Positions 4,486 through 10,249 of a stretch of DNA of 10,249 nucleotides are shown one piece after another. The notes beneath the pieces are model-generated. The model was not told the origin of the DNA, ran no database searches, and saw nothing but the letters and a program-made list of their open reading frames with translations. How positions within the stretch are numbered: position 1 is the first letter of the stretch; each line of letters begins with the position of its first letter. The position numbers and the translations under genes are program-made. Source of the DNA: Rubrobacter sp. (GTDB lineage Bacteria; Actinomycetota; Rubrobacteria; Rubrobacterales; Rubrobacteraceae); assembly GCA_016781775.1 (NCBI GenBank), contig JADDPR010000348.1, positions 1 through 10,249 on the forward strand, written 5' to 3'.

Positions 4486-6939
4486 CTAAACCTCCACCCT
4501 TCGCAATCTGAGTGCGTTGGTCACGACCGTCACCGACGAGAGCGCCATCGCCGCCGCAGCGAGCACGGGATTCAGAAAGCCCTCCTCCCCGAAGAACGGG
4601 TACAGGACCCCGGCGGCGACCGGGATGAGCAAGACGTTGTACGCGAAGGCCCAGAACAGGTTCTGCCTGATGTTCCTTATCGTGGCCCGCGAGAGCTTTA
4701 TCGCCCGCGCCACCCCGCGCACGTCCCCCGAGACGAGCGTCAGGTCCGCGGCCTCCATCGCCACGTCCGTCCCCGTCCCGATCGCAACCCCAACGTCGGC
4801 CCGCGCGAGCGCCGGGGCGTCGTTTATGCCGTCCCCGACCATCGCGACGACCTCGCCGGCCTCCTGGAGCTTGCGGATCTCGCCCTCCTTCTCCCCCGGC
4901 AACACGCCCGCGCGAACCCTCTCTATCCCGAGCTCCCGCGCCACCGCCCGAGCCGTCCGCTCGTTGTCCCCGGTCAACATAACCACCCCGAGGCCCATGC
5001 CCTTTAGGGAATCCACGGCCTCCCTGGCCTCCTCGCGCACCGTATCCGCGACCGCGACAAGCCCGGCGGGCCTCCCGTCCACGGCCACGAGGACCGGCGT
5101 CTTGCCCGCCAACGAAAGCTCCTCGAACCTTGGGGAGATCCCGTCCTCCGAGACCCCGTACTCCTCCATGAGCGCCCGGTTCCCCACGAGGACCTGCCTG
5201 CCCCCCACCTCCGCCCGCACACCGCGACCCGTAGGCGCATCGAAGCCCTCCGGCTCCTCCAGCGCCACGCCCCGCTCCTCCGCCGCGCGCACGATCGCCT
5301 CGCCCAACGGATGCTCGCTCGCCTTCTCGGCGGAGGCAGCGAGCCGTAGAAGCTCGTCTTCGGCGAGGCCGTCCGACGCCACGACGTCCGTGAGGCGGGG
5401 CTGCCCGCGCGTCAGCGTCCCCGTCTTGTCGAGGACGACGGTGGTCAGGCGGTGCGCCCCTTCGAGGGCTTCGCCGCCCTTCACGAGGATGCCCCTCTCC
5501 GCGCCCTTGCCGGTGCCGACCATGATCGAGGTCGGCGTCGCCAGCCCCATCGCGCACGGGCAGGCGATGATGAGGACCGCAACGAAGTTCAAGAGCGCAT
5601 GCGTGAAGGCAGGCTCCGGCCCTACAAAGAGCCACACGAGGAAGGTAGCCGCCGCGAGCGCCATCACCACGGGGACGAAAACCCCGCTGATCCTGTCGGC
5701 GAGCCGCTGGATGGGGGCCTTCGACCCTTGGGCCTCCTCGACGAGGCGCATAATCTGGGCGAGCGCCGTCTCTTCCCCCACCGCCGTCGCCCTGGCCCTG
5801 AACGACCCGGTCCCGTTGACCGTCGCCCCGATGACCTCGTCCCCAACACCCTTCACGACGGGCATGGACTCGCCGGAGATCGCGGCCTCGTCCACCGCCG
5901 ACTCGCCCCCGACGACCACCCCGTCGACCGGCACCTTCTCCCCCGGCCGCACGACGAAGACGTCCCCTACCCGCACCTCCCCGACGGGCACGTCGACCTC
6001 CCGGCCGTCCCTCAGCACCCGCGCGGTCTTCGCCCGAAGCCCCGCGAGCCTCTTTATGGCCTCGTTCGTCCTTCCCCTGGCCCGCGCCTCCAGGAGCCGC
6101 CCGAGCAGGATCAGGGTGATGATGAGCGCCGAGGTATCGAAGTACACGTCGGCCCTATCGCCCACCGCCCCGGCAAAAAGCCCCGGCGCGAGCACCACGA
6201 AAGCGCTATACAAATAGGCGGCGCTCGTTCCGACCGCAACCAGCGTGTTCATGTCGGCCGTCCCGTGCCTCAGGGCACCCCACGCCCCCCGATAGAATCG
6301 CCACCCCGCCCAGAACTGGACCGGCGTCGCGAGAGCGAGCAGCACGAGATCCAACCACCGCCCCGAGAAGGGCGACATGACCCCGAGCATCATCGGCAAG
6401 CTGCCGAGCAGGATAAGCCCCGTCAACACCGCCGCGACGAGAAAGCGGACCTTAAGCTCCGCATACGGGCGCTCGCGGGCGTCCGGACGCCCCTCCTCTC
6501 CCTTCTCCTCCGCCGGCTGCTCGACCCCATAGCCCGCGCCCTCTACCGCGCGCCGCAACTCGCCGAACGAAGCCTCGCCCGGCAGGCGCTCGATCGTGGC
6601 CTTCTCGGTCGCGAGGTTCACGTCCGCCCGCAGCACGCCGGACACCTTCGACAAGGTCTTCTCTACCCTCCGCACACAAGCCGCGCAGGTCATCCCCGTA
6701 ACGCCCAGGGTCGTCTTCTCGGTCTCGGCCCCGTAGCCGGCGCCCTCGACCGCCGAGACCAGATCCCCGGGCTTCACCCCCGGCCCGTGCTCGACCGTAG
6801 CCGTCTCCGTAGCGAGGTTCACGCTCGCCCCCGAGACCCCCTCGACCTTCGAAAGCGCCTTCTCGACCCTGCGCACGCACGCCGCGCAAGTCATGCCGGT
6901 GACCGGAACGGCCACCCTTCGCCGACCCTCCTCGCTCAC
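4486..6939 (-). CDS. copA: Cu(I)-exporting P1B-type ATPase CopA
   Basis: About 817 residues; positions here count from a GTG at 6954, five residues further upstream. Two HMA domains each carry GMTCAAC (20-26 and 86-92). Eight transmembrane segments are expected. The Cu(I) site is complete: CPC at 465-467, the YN pair in helix 7 (AYNVL, 771-775) and MALSS in helix 8 (803-807), the P1B-1 signature. The catalytic parts are present: SGES (360-363), DKTGT with the phosphorylated Asp at 509, the SEHP nucleotide-site His at 548, TGDN (661-664) and GDGINDAP (707-714). The protein moves Cu(I) from cytoplasm to outside, fed by CopZ. I chose the GTG at 6939 because GGAGG lies seven bases upstream; the GTG at 6954 has a weaker site. 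First gene of the seven-gene cluster, with a CsoR-type operator in its promoter. Nothing is truncated or missing. Confidence 0.96.
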   Translation of the reverse strand: MSEEGRRRVAVPVTGMTCAACVRRVEKALSKVEGVSGASVNLATETATVEHGPGVKPGDLVSAVEGAGYGAETEKTTLGVTGMTCAACVRRVEKTLSKVSGVLRADVNLATEKATIERLPGEASFGELRRAVEGAGYGVEQPAEEKGEEGRPDARERPYAELKVRFLVAAVLTGLILLGSLPMMLGVMSPFSGRWLDLVLLALATPVQFWAGWRFYRGAWGALRHGTADMNTLVAVGTSAAYLYSAFVVLAPGLFAGAVGDRADVYFDTSALIITLILLGRLLEARARGRTNEAIKRLAGLRAKTARVLRDGREVDVPVGEVRVGDVFVVRPGEKVPVDGVVVGGESAVDEAAISGESMPVVKGVGDEVIGATVNGTGSFRARATAVGEETALAQIMRLVEEAQGSKAPIQRLADRISGVFVPVVMALAAATFLVWLFVGPEPAFTHALLNFVAVLIIACPCAMGLATPTSIMVGTGKGAERGILVKGGEALEGAHRLTTVVLDKTGTLTRGQPRLTDVVASDGLAEDELLRLAASAEKASEHPLGEAIVRAAEERGVALEEPEGFDAPTGRGVRAEVGGRQVLVGNRALMEEYGVSEDGISPRFEELSLAGKTPVLVAVDGRPAGLVAVADTVREEAREAVDSLKGMGLGVVMLTGDNERTARAVARELGIERVRAGVLPGEKEGEIRKLQEAGEVVAMVGDGINDAPALARADVGVAIGTGTDVAMEAADLTLVSGDVRGVARAIKLSRATIRNIRQNLFWAFAYNVLLIPVAAGVLYPFFGEEGFLNPVLAAAAMALSSVTVVTNALRLRRVEV

Positions 6940-6946
6940 CCGCAAA

Positions 6947-6951
6947 CCTCC
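6947..6951 (-). promoter_or_regulatory. Shine-Dalgarno site favouring the inner GTG of copA
   Basis: GGAGG on the minus strand, seven bases before the GTG at 6939. It lies inside the extra codons that the outer GTG (6954) would add, so the two start choices exclude each other. Spacing and strength favour 6939. Confidence 0.5.
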
Positions 6952-6981
6952 CACGACGCCTTCGTAAAAACTCTTGACCCC

Positions 6982-7011
6982 ACTGTACCATACCCCCCTA
7001 CCCTATGTAAA
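6982..7011 (-). promoter_or_regulatory. Predicted copA promoter (-35 and extended -10)
   Basis: Reading the minus strand, a -35 box TTTACA (7011-7006) is followed after 18 bases by TACAGT (6987-6982), preceded by TGG as in extended -10 promoters. The -35 differs from consensus at one position and the -10 at two. Transcription would start near 6975, leaving a leader of about 35 bases that contains the Shine-Dalgarno site. The spacer contains the candidate CsoR operator. Predicted from sequence and position only. Confidence 0.55.
6989..7007. promoter_or_regulatory. Candidate CsoR operator
   Basis: The 19-base segment has outer dyad arms CATA (6989-6992) and TATG (7004-7007) around a C6 tract followed by TACCC. 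CsoR-family operators typically have a G/C tract flanked by TA-rich arms, and the minus-strand reading GTAGGGGGGTATGG is close to the form known at Firmicute copZA promoters. The segment occupies the spacer between the -35 and -10 boxes, so a bound repressor would block RNA polymerase. The regulator that would bind it is encoded by the second gene of the operon. Confidence 0.55.
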
Positions 7012-7053
7012 GAGCATTTGAAAAAGCTCCCGAACGGACAACGTGGCCTTCAC

Positions 7054-7065
7054 CAGCCCGGGCTG
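7054..7065 (-). other. 12-base palindrome downstream of the SDR gene
   Basis: CAGCCCGGGCTG is a perfect palindrome five bases past the stop of the SDR gene on the minus strand. Without a spacer the usable RNA stem is only about four pairs and no U-run follows, so it is a poor terminator. The rest of the 6955-7069 gap holds the copA promoter region. Confidence 0.25.
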
Positions 7066-7069
7066 ATGC

Positions 7070-7926
7070 TTACCCAGGGGCTGCGGCCTCGTCAAGCTGG
7101 GCGGCGAAGCCCTCCCGGAAGGTCGGGTAGCGAAACTCGTAGCCGGAGCGAAGCAAGAGCTTGTTGCTGCACCGCTTGTTCGTTCGGCCGGGCCGGTCGC
7201 GGGGTACTTGACGGGGCGAGCTCGGGTCCCTGGGCAGGTTCTCGCCGAAGCGGGCGGCGAGCCATTCGGCGACGGTTCGGCGGTCGGCGGGCTCGTGGTC
7301 TACGCCGAGGTAGACGGGTTCAGGGTCGGGGAGAAGGAGGAGGTGGCGGAGGGCGCCGGCGCAGTCGTCGCGGTGAATGCGGTTGGTGTATTGGGGCGGG
7401 GCGTTCTTCGGGGGTGGGGTACGCAGGGCGCGTTCGATCATGCCGGTCCTGCCGGGCCCGTAGATGCCGCCGAGCCTCAGCACCGTCGCCCGAAAAGGTC
7501 CCCCGAGAACCAGCTCCTCCCCTTCGAGGAGGCGTTGTCCGGAGGTGTTGGCGGGTTCCGTCGGCGAGACCTCGTCTACCCATTCCCCGTTCTTCTGGCC
7601 GTAGACCCCGGTGCTGGAGACGAGGACGAGGCGCCCGATGTTCTCCTGTTCCCGAGGGCGGAGATCAAGTTCCGGGGACCGTCCACGTAGGCGGTACGGT
7701 AGGCCTCGTCGGAAGAACCGCCGGGGGAGGCGGTGGAAACGACGGCGTCGAGGTCCGGGGGGAGGGCTTCCGGCGGCAGGGGCGTCGAGAGGTCGGCGCG
7801 TATGGGGTTTATGGCGGCGGGCAGGGCGGGGTTGCGGCGGAGACCGAAGACCGTGTGGCCGTCGGCGGCGAGGAGGAGGCCGAGGGCGGAGCCCACGTAG
7901 CCGCAGCCGGCGATGAGAATACGCAT
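7070..7926 (-). pseudogene. NAD(P)-binding atypical SDR (epimerase-like), one frameshift
   Basis: The N-terminus MRILIAGCGYVGSALG is a Rossmann dinucleotide-binding motif (GxGxxG at 7-12). The first frame is good through Leu 91 and then turns into Ser/Pro/Arg-rich nonsense. Adding one G to the three-G run at 7651-7653 joins it to EQENIGRLVLVSSTGVYG and a continuous frame to TAA at 7070, giving about 285 residues, a normal length. Family elements after the break are VSSTGVYG, LRLGGIYGPGR, NRIHRDDCAGAL and a C-terminal YPTFREGF. It resembles YeeZ/WcaG-like atypical short-chain dehydrogenases acting on nucleotide-sugar or related substrates; the substrate is unknown and the canonical YxxxK pair is not clearly present. 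A TATAAA sits 11 bases before the ATG, with no Shine-Dalgarno, hinting at a leaderless mRNA. It is not obviously linked to copper handling. Confidence 0.85.
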
Positions 7927-8022
7927 TCGGCCAGTTTATAACGGTCGCTTCACGTCGGGGCGTTTACGCGTATTTGGGGCAGGGAAGGTTTCGGAGGCAA
8001 GGCCAAAAATCTAGCATTCGAG

Positions 8023-8029
8023 AGGAAGG
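8023..8029 (+). promoter_or_regulatory. Shine-Dalgarno site of the VLRF1-type gene
   Basis: AGGAAGG lies six bases before the ATG at 8036. It fixes the start of this gene and marks the first gene on the plus strand after the long leftward block. Confidence 0.6.
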
Positions 8030-8035
8030 TGCCGC

Positions 8036-9217
8036 ATGGCGACGCAAGGCACGGAGATCCAAAACCTCAAGGAGCGTCTCGAGGGGCACGAGAGACCAAT
8101 ATTGTCGGTGTACCTCAGCGTGAACCCCCGGTACAACGTCAACCAGGGGCAGGCGTACAAGATCCGCCTCAAGGACGCCTTCAAGGGGATAGAGGACCTG
8201 CCGCAGGAGATGGCGGAGCGCGTCCGCGAGCAGGTCGAGGACGAGACGCCCCCGCCGGGAGCGCGCACGCTCGTCTTCTTTGTGGCCTCGGACGGGTTCT
8301 TCGAGCGCTACGACCTGCAGGTGGACCTGCCCGAGGTCGTCCGTTTCGGGGACCCCCACGTGGCTCCCCTCGCCCTCGCGGTCGACGAGCACGAGCCGTA
8401 CGGGGTCGCGATCGTGGAGTCCGAGGAGTTCCGCTTCTTCGCCTCCACGCCGCCGATCATCGCCGAGGGAGAACGGGGTGAGACGGTCGGGAGCGGCTTC
8501 TTCCGCGAGGTGGACCTCAAGCCCACGGGGATGTACCCCGTCAGCGGCGGCTCGACCGACATGGACCCGGCCGGCCGCACGCAGCAGGCGCATCAGCACC
8601 GCTTCTTCAAGCAGGTAGGCGAGATCACGCAGAAGGTCGCTTTTCAGGACAACATCCGGCGCCTGATCCTCGCCGGGACGAAGCAGAGGACCTCGGCCTT
8701 CAGGGAGGCCCTGCCGCAGCCAGTGAAAGATAGGGTCGTCGCGGAGGAGCACCTGGCGACGGGGGCTCCGATAGGCGAGATCTTCGAGAGGATCGAGGCC
8801 GTCGTCGAGCGGGTCGAGCGCGAAGAAGAGGCGGAGCTCGTAAATAAGGTCCGCGAGAACGGCGTGCGGGGCATCAAGGACACCGTCGAGGCGCTTCAGG
8901 AAGGCCGCGTCTACCAGCTTCTCGCCTTGTGGGGCCTCGACGCCGAGATCCGCTGGTGCGACCACGACGAACTCGCCATCACCGAGATAGCGCAGGAGGA
9001 ATGCCCGTACTGCGGCCGCGACACCCGCATACGGCCCTTGAGCGACGTCCTCGTGGACCTCGCCGCCGCCCGCGATGCCCGCATCGAGTACGTCGTTCCC
9101 CACAACGAGGTCGCCGCGACCCCCAACGAGGACATCGAGAAGGAGCGCACCCCGGACGAGCCCGCCGACGTCCTGCGCGAGGAGTTCGAAGGCCTTGCTG
9201 GTTTAGTGAGGTACTAA
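8036..9217 (+). CDS. VLRF1/baeRF-type peptidyl-tRNA hydrolase-like release factor
   Basis: This 393-residue protein has the layout of the bacterial eRF1-like (baeRF, Vms1-like VLRF1) family. The N-terminal part (about 18-135) starts with PILSVYLSVNPR and contains TLVFFVASDGFFE and GVAIVESEEFRFF. A loop at 180-190, GRTQQAHQHRF, sits where eRF1 has GGQ followed by a helix containing RF and so is the candidate catalytic loop. The central domain runs on as IRRLILAGTKQRTSAF. The C-terminal domain (about 285-355) resembles the eRF1 domain-3/L7Ae-like fold and carries CPYC (323-326), a possible half zinc site. Family members are thought to cleave peptidyl-tRNA on stalled or split ribosomes; that role is inferred here. 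No partner gene is adjacent. The gene diverges from the SDR gene and has its own good Shine-Dalgarno site. The product name rests on recognition by eye. Confidence 0.82.
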   Translation: MATQGTEIQNLKERLEGHERPILSVYLSVNPRYNVNQGQAYKIRLKDAFKGIEDLPQEMAERVREQVEDETPPPGARTLVFFVASDGFFERYDLQVDLPEVVRFGDPHVAPLALAVDEHEPYGVAIVESEEFRFFASTPPIIAEGERGETVGSGFFREVDLKPTGMYPVSGGSTDMDPAGRTQQAHQHRFFKQVGEITQKVAFQDNIRRLILAGTKQRTSAFREALPQPVKDRVVAEEHLATGAPIGEIFERIEAVVERVEREEEAELVNKVRENGVRGIKDTVEALQEGRVYQLLALWGLDAEIRWCDHDELAITEIAQEECPYCGRDTRIRPLSDVLVDLAAARDARIEYVVPHNEVAATPNEDIEKERTPDEPADVLREEFEGLAGLVRY

Positions 9218-9233
9218 GCGTCCCGCACAAGGA

Positions 9234-9258
9234 GCCTACCGGCGGTGAGCCGGTGGGC
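9234..9258 (+). terminator. Hairpin after the release-factor gene, possible terminator
   Basis: Arms GCCTACCGGC (9234-9243) and GCCGGTGGGC (9249-9258) pair over ten positions with one U-G pair and a five-base loop, 17 bases past the stop. A second stem (GGCCGTCC 9278-9285 with GGGCGGCC 9291-9298) follows 20 bases later. Neither has a U-run, which is common for terminators in GC-rich actinobacteria but leaves the call weak. Confidence 0.4.
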
Positions 9259-9533
9259 ATCTAGCACGCTCCACGAAGGCCGTCCATCAAGGGCGGCCCT
9301 CGTACCGTCAAAAGCGTGCAAGGTCTGCGTGGCTGCAAAAGTCGGCGACGTCGTTGAGGTCTTGGGACGTCCGGCTCGGACAGGGTGGCGGCGAGGCCAG
9401 CTCCACAAACTCGTGCTCGGGAGACCGCTCGTCCTCCTGTTTCTTGCGTCTCGGTCGAACGTGCAACCTGGACGATTCTGGGAGCTCCCAAGACCTCCCC
9501 GTCCTCGTGCGCTCCGGGGCTTCCGTCGGAGCG

Positions 9534-9549
9534 CGGATGGTAACATCCG
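9534..9549 (+). promoter_or_regulatory. Inverted repeat with -10-like TAACAT, possible leaderless promoter
   Basis: CGGATG (9534-9539) and CATCCG (9544-9549) form a perfect dyad around GTAA. It contains TAACAT at 9541-9546, a reasonable -10 box. That box ends six bases before the ATG at 9553, so transcription would begin at or next to the start codon. No Shine-Dalgarno sequence precedes this ATG and the in-frame TAA at 9541 rules out an earlier start, both consistent with a leaderless mRNA. No good -35 box is visible. The dyad could also be a repressor site. Confidence 0.35.
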
Positions 9550-9552
9550 TGC

Positions 9553-10005
9553 ATGGATGCGGAACGCGCCGGAGGGGGACGCGAGGACGGCCCCGACTAC
9601 CTGGGGATGCTCGACGAGGAGACGATGAACCTTGCCTGGGGGCCCGACAGGAGCCCCGAAGACCGGAGGCGCATAGTGGATGCCGCCGTGATCTTTGGCC
9701 GCATATTCGACGAGCGAATGGTCGAAGCCCCGCCGGCGAGCCTCGAAGAGAAAGACTTCCAACGCTTCCTCATGGGCCTGATGAACGCGGTTATCGCGGA
9801 GTTTGCGGCGCAGGAGGGGATCGGCGAGGCCGAGTCGGGCGAGTTTCTCGGCGACATACGCAATCGAGATCACGTCCTGGAGTTCAACGAGGTCCTCGAA
9901 GCCTCGGCCCAGGACCCCGACACCTCCCTGAAGGAGCACCTCAGGGCCGCCGTCGAGGGCCGCCAGGACAAGGCGATCTGGGCCCGCCACTTCCGCAGCG
10001 GCTGA
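9553..10005 (+). CDS. Unrecognised acidic soluble protein, 150 residues
   Basis: I do not recognise the family. The protein is acidic and mostly helical by pattern, with no signal peptide, membrane helix or Cys. Residues 16-30 read YLGMLDEETMNLAWG, residues 34-56 form a likely helix ending in IFGRIFDERM, 68-88 another (FQRFLMGLMNAVIAEFAAQ) and 94-115 a third. The end is AIWARHFRSG. GC-type codon use supports real coding. An in-frame TAA twelve bases upstream limits the start to the ATG at 9553 or an internal one; Met 19 at 9607 has no better ribosome-binding site. No Shine-Dalgarno sequence is present, and a TAACAT motif six bases upstream suggests a leaderless message. It stands alone between the release-factor gene and a convergent small membrane gene, so context gives no role. 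Confidence 0.65.
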   Translation: MDAERAGGGREDGPDYLGMLDEETMNLAWGPDRSPEDRRRIVDAAVIFGRIFDERMVEAPPASLEEKDFQRFLMGLMNAVIAEFAAQEGIGEAESGEFLGDIRNRDHVLEFNEVLEASAQDPDTSLKEHLRAAVEGRQDKAIWARHFRSG

Positions 10006-10017
10006 AGGCACGGCAAA

Positions 10018-10040
10018 GGCCGCCCCACTATGGAGCGGCC
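10018..10040. terminator. Hairpin between convergent genes, possible bidirectional terminator
   Basis: GGCCGC (10018-10023) pairs with GCGGCC (10035-10040), with two further pairs possible inside after one mismatch. It sits in the 48-base gap between two convergent stop codons (10005 and 10054), where a shared terminator is expected. No clear U-run exists on either side. Confidence 0.4.
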
Positions 10041-10053
10041 CGGTGAATCTTCC

Positions 10054-10221
10054 TTAAGTCTCGCTGTTTCCCGGTGACGGGGACTCCTCGCGGGCTCCGA
10101 CCCGCTGGTCCTCCCAGCGCTCGAGCGACCGTCCGGGGAGGTATACGATCCACATCCAAAGCACGAATGCGACAGCGAAAAAGCCCAGTAAAGCAAAGAA
10201 CTGCCACAGTTCGGAGTACAA
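10054..10221 (-). CDS. Small single-helix membrane protein, 55 residues
   Basis: On the minus strand a TTG at 10221, with AGGAAGGGG a few bases upstream, opens a 55-residue frame ending in TAA at 10054. The first 28 residues form one hydrophobic helix rich in aromatics (LWQFFALLGFFAVAF, then WMWIVYLPG). The rest is a charged, Glu/Arg-rich tail (RSLERWEDQR) that probably faces the cytoplasm. The frame stays open to the right edge, so a start beyond the window is possible. The rare codons AGT and TTG at the junction and the good ribosome-binding site favour the TTG. The family is not recognised; short proteins like this often associate with larger membrane complexes, but no partner is visible. 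Too short for ordinary gene finders to call reliably. Confidence 0.5.
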   Translation of the reverse strand: MYSELWQFFALLGFFAVAFVLWMWIVYLPGRSLERWEDQRVGAREESPSPGNSET

Positions 10222-10249
10222 ACTTGCCCCTTCCTGCTCGAAACGAGCC

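Larger units (their letters stand above)
9218..9552. other. Non-coding, hairpin-rich gap
   Basis: I see no convincing gene. Overlapping frames on both strands are short, Arg/Pro-rich or lack a plausible start. The gap holds five inverted repeats: 9234-9258, 9278-9298, 9479-9490, 9510-9533 and 9534-9549. The first two follow the release-factor gene and may end its transcript. The last two sit directly before the ATG at 9553. An open minus-strand frame ending at a TGA at 9308 has protein-like composition near its end but no good start. Confidence 0.5.

Noticed and set aside
7013..7030. Imperfect GAGC/GCTC inverted repeat with an A-rich centre just upstream of the copA -35 box
   Set aside because: The outer arms are only four bases and the inner part has a mismatch; neither an operator nor a terminator is convincingly supported.
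5452..7941. Long 829-codon plus-strand frame opposite copA and the SDR gene
   Set aside because: It covers the antisense of CopA, whose motifs are complete, and then of the SDR. Its translation is low-complexity Arg/Gly/Pro.
7962..7987. GTTT - 16 bases - GGGAAG upstream of the release-factor gene, resembling a SigB-type stress promoter
   Set aside because: Such short degenerate boxes occur by chance in GC-rich DNA and the downstream half matches the GGGTAT form poorly. Too weak to list as a promoter.
7964..9103. 379-codon minus-strand frame opposite the release-factor gene
   Set aside because: It is an antisense shadow; the plus-strand frame has a good ribosome-binding site and recognisable family segments. 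The minus frame has neither.
9308..9466. Minus-strand frame of about 52 codons from a TTG, ending in a protein-like SQDLNDVADFCSHADLARF stretch
   Set aside because: The end looks protein-like and might be a remnant of a decayed gene, but there is no ribosome-binding site and no family resemblance, and the upstream part is Arg/Pro-rich. Kept only as a note.
9214..10011. 265-codon minus-strand frame across the gap and the 150-residue gene
   Set aside because: Mostly antisense to the plus-strand gene, and its remainder in the gap is Arg/Ser/Thr-rich without a recognisable domain.

Overview
The window is GC-rich DNA with strong GC bias at third codon positions, frequent GTG/TTG starts and Shine-Dalgarno sites of the GGAGG type. 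Together with the protein set (paired HMA domains on a CopA ATPase, CsoR, DUF4396, a two-copy DUF305 lipoprotein, a VLRF1-type release factor) this points to an actinobacterium. By general resemblance I favour the Rubrobacter group, but no 16S or other marker gene is present to prove it. No mobile element, CRISPR array, rRNA or tRNA was seen.

Layout. (1) 1-510, minus: start of a four-helix membrane protein of unknown function, running off the left edge. (2) 511-801: non-coding stretch with three hairpins and a possible 14-codon leader ORF with a strong RBS. (3) 802-6939, minus: one tightly packed seven-gene cluster transcribed leftwards from a promoter near 7000. In transcription order it encodes a Cu(I)-exporting P1B ATPase (CopA), the copper-sensing repressor CsoR, a cytochrome P450, the copper chaperone CopZ, a DUF4396 membrane protein with a His-rich tail, a small His-rich two-helix membrane protein, and a Met-rich DUF305 lipoprotein. 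(4) 7070-7926, minus: an NAD(P)-binding atypical SDR. (5) 8036-9217, plus: a VLRF1/baeRF-type eRF1-like protein. (6) 9218-9552: non-coding, rich in hairpins. (7) 9553-10005, plus: an unrecognised acidic 150-residue protein that may be read from a leaderless mRNA. (8) 10054-10221, minus: a small single-helix membrane protein.

How the genes work together. CsoR should repress the cluster by binding a C6-tract dyad that lies in the spacer of the copA promoter. Cu(I) entering the cytoplasm would release CsoR, CopZ would carry Cu(I) to CopA, and CopA would pump it out. The three distal gene products place many His and Met residues in the membrane or outside it, which suggests an extracytoplasmic copper-holding module. 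The P450 between csoR and copZ is the unexpected member.

Two genes, the P450 and the SDR, each carry a single frame break in an otherwise intact sequence, with all family motifs preserved on both sides. Either both genes are recently broken or the assembly has indel errors. The sequence alone cannot decide.
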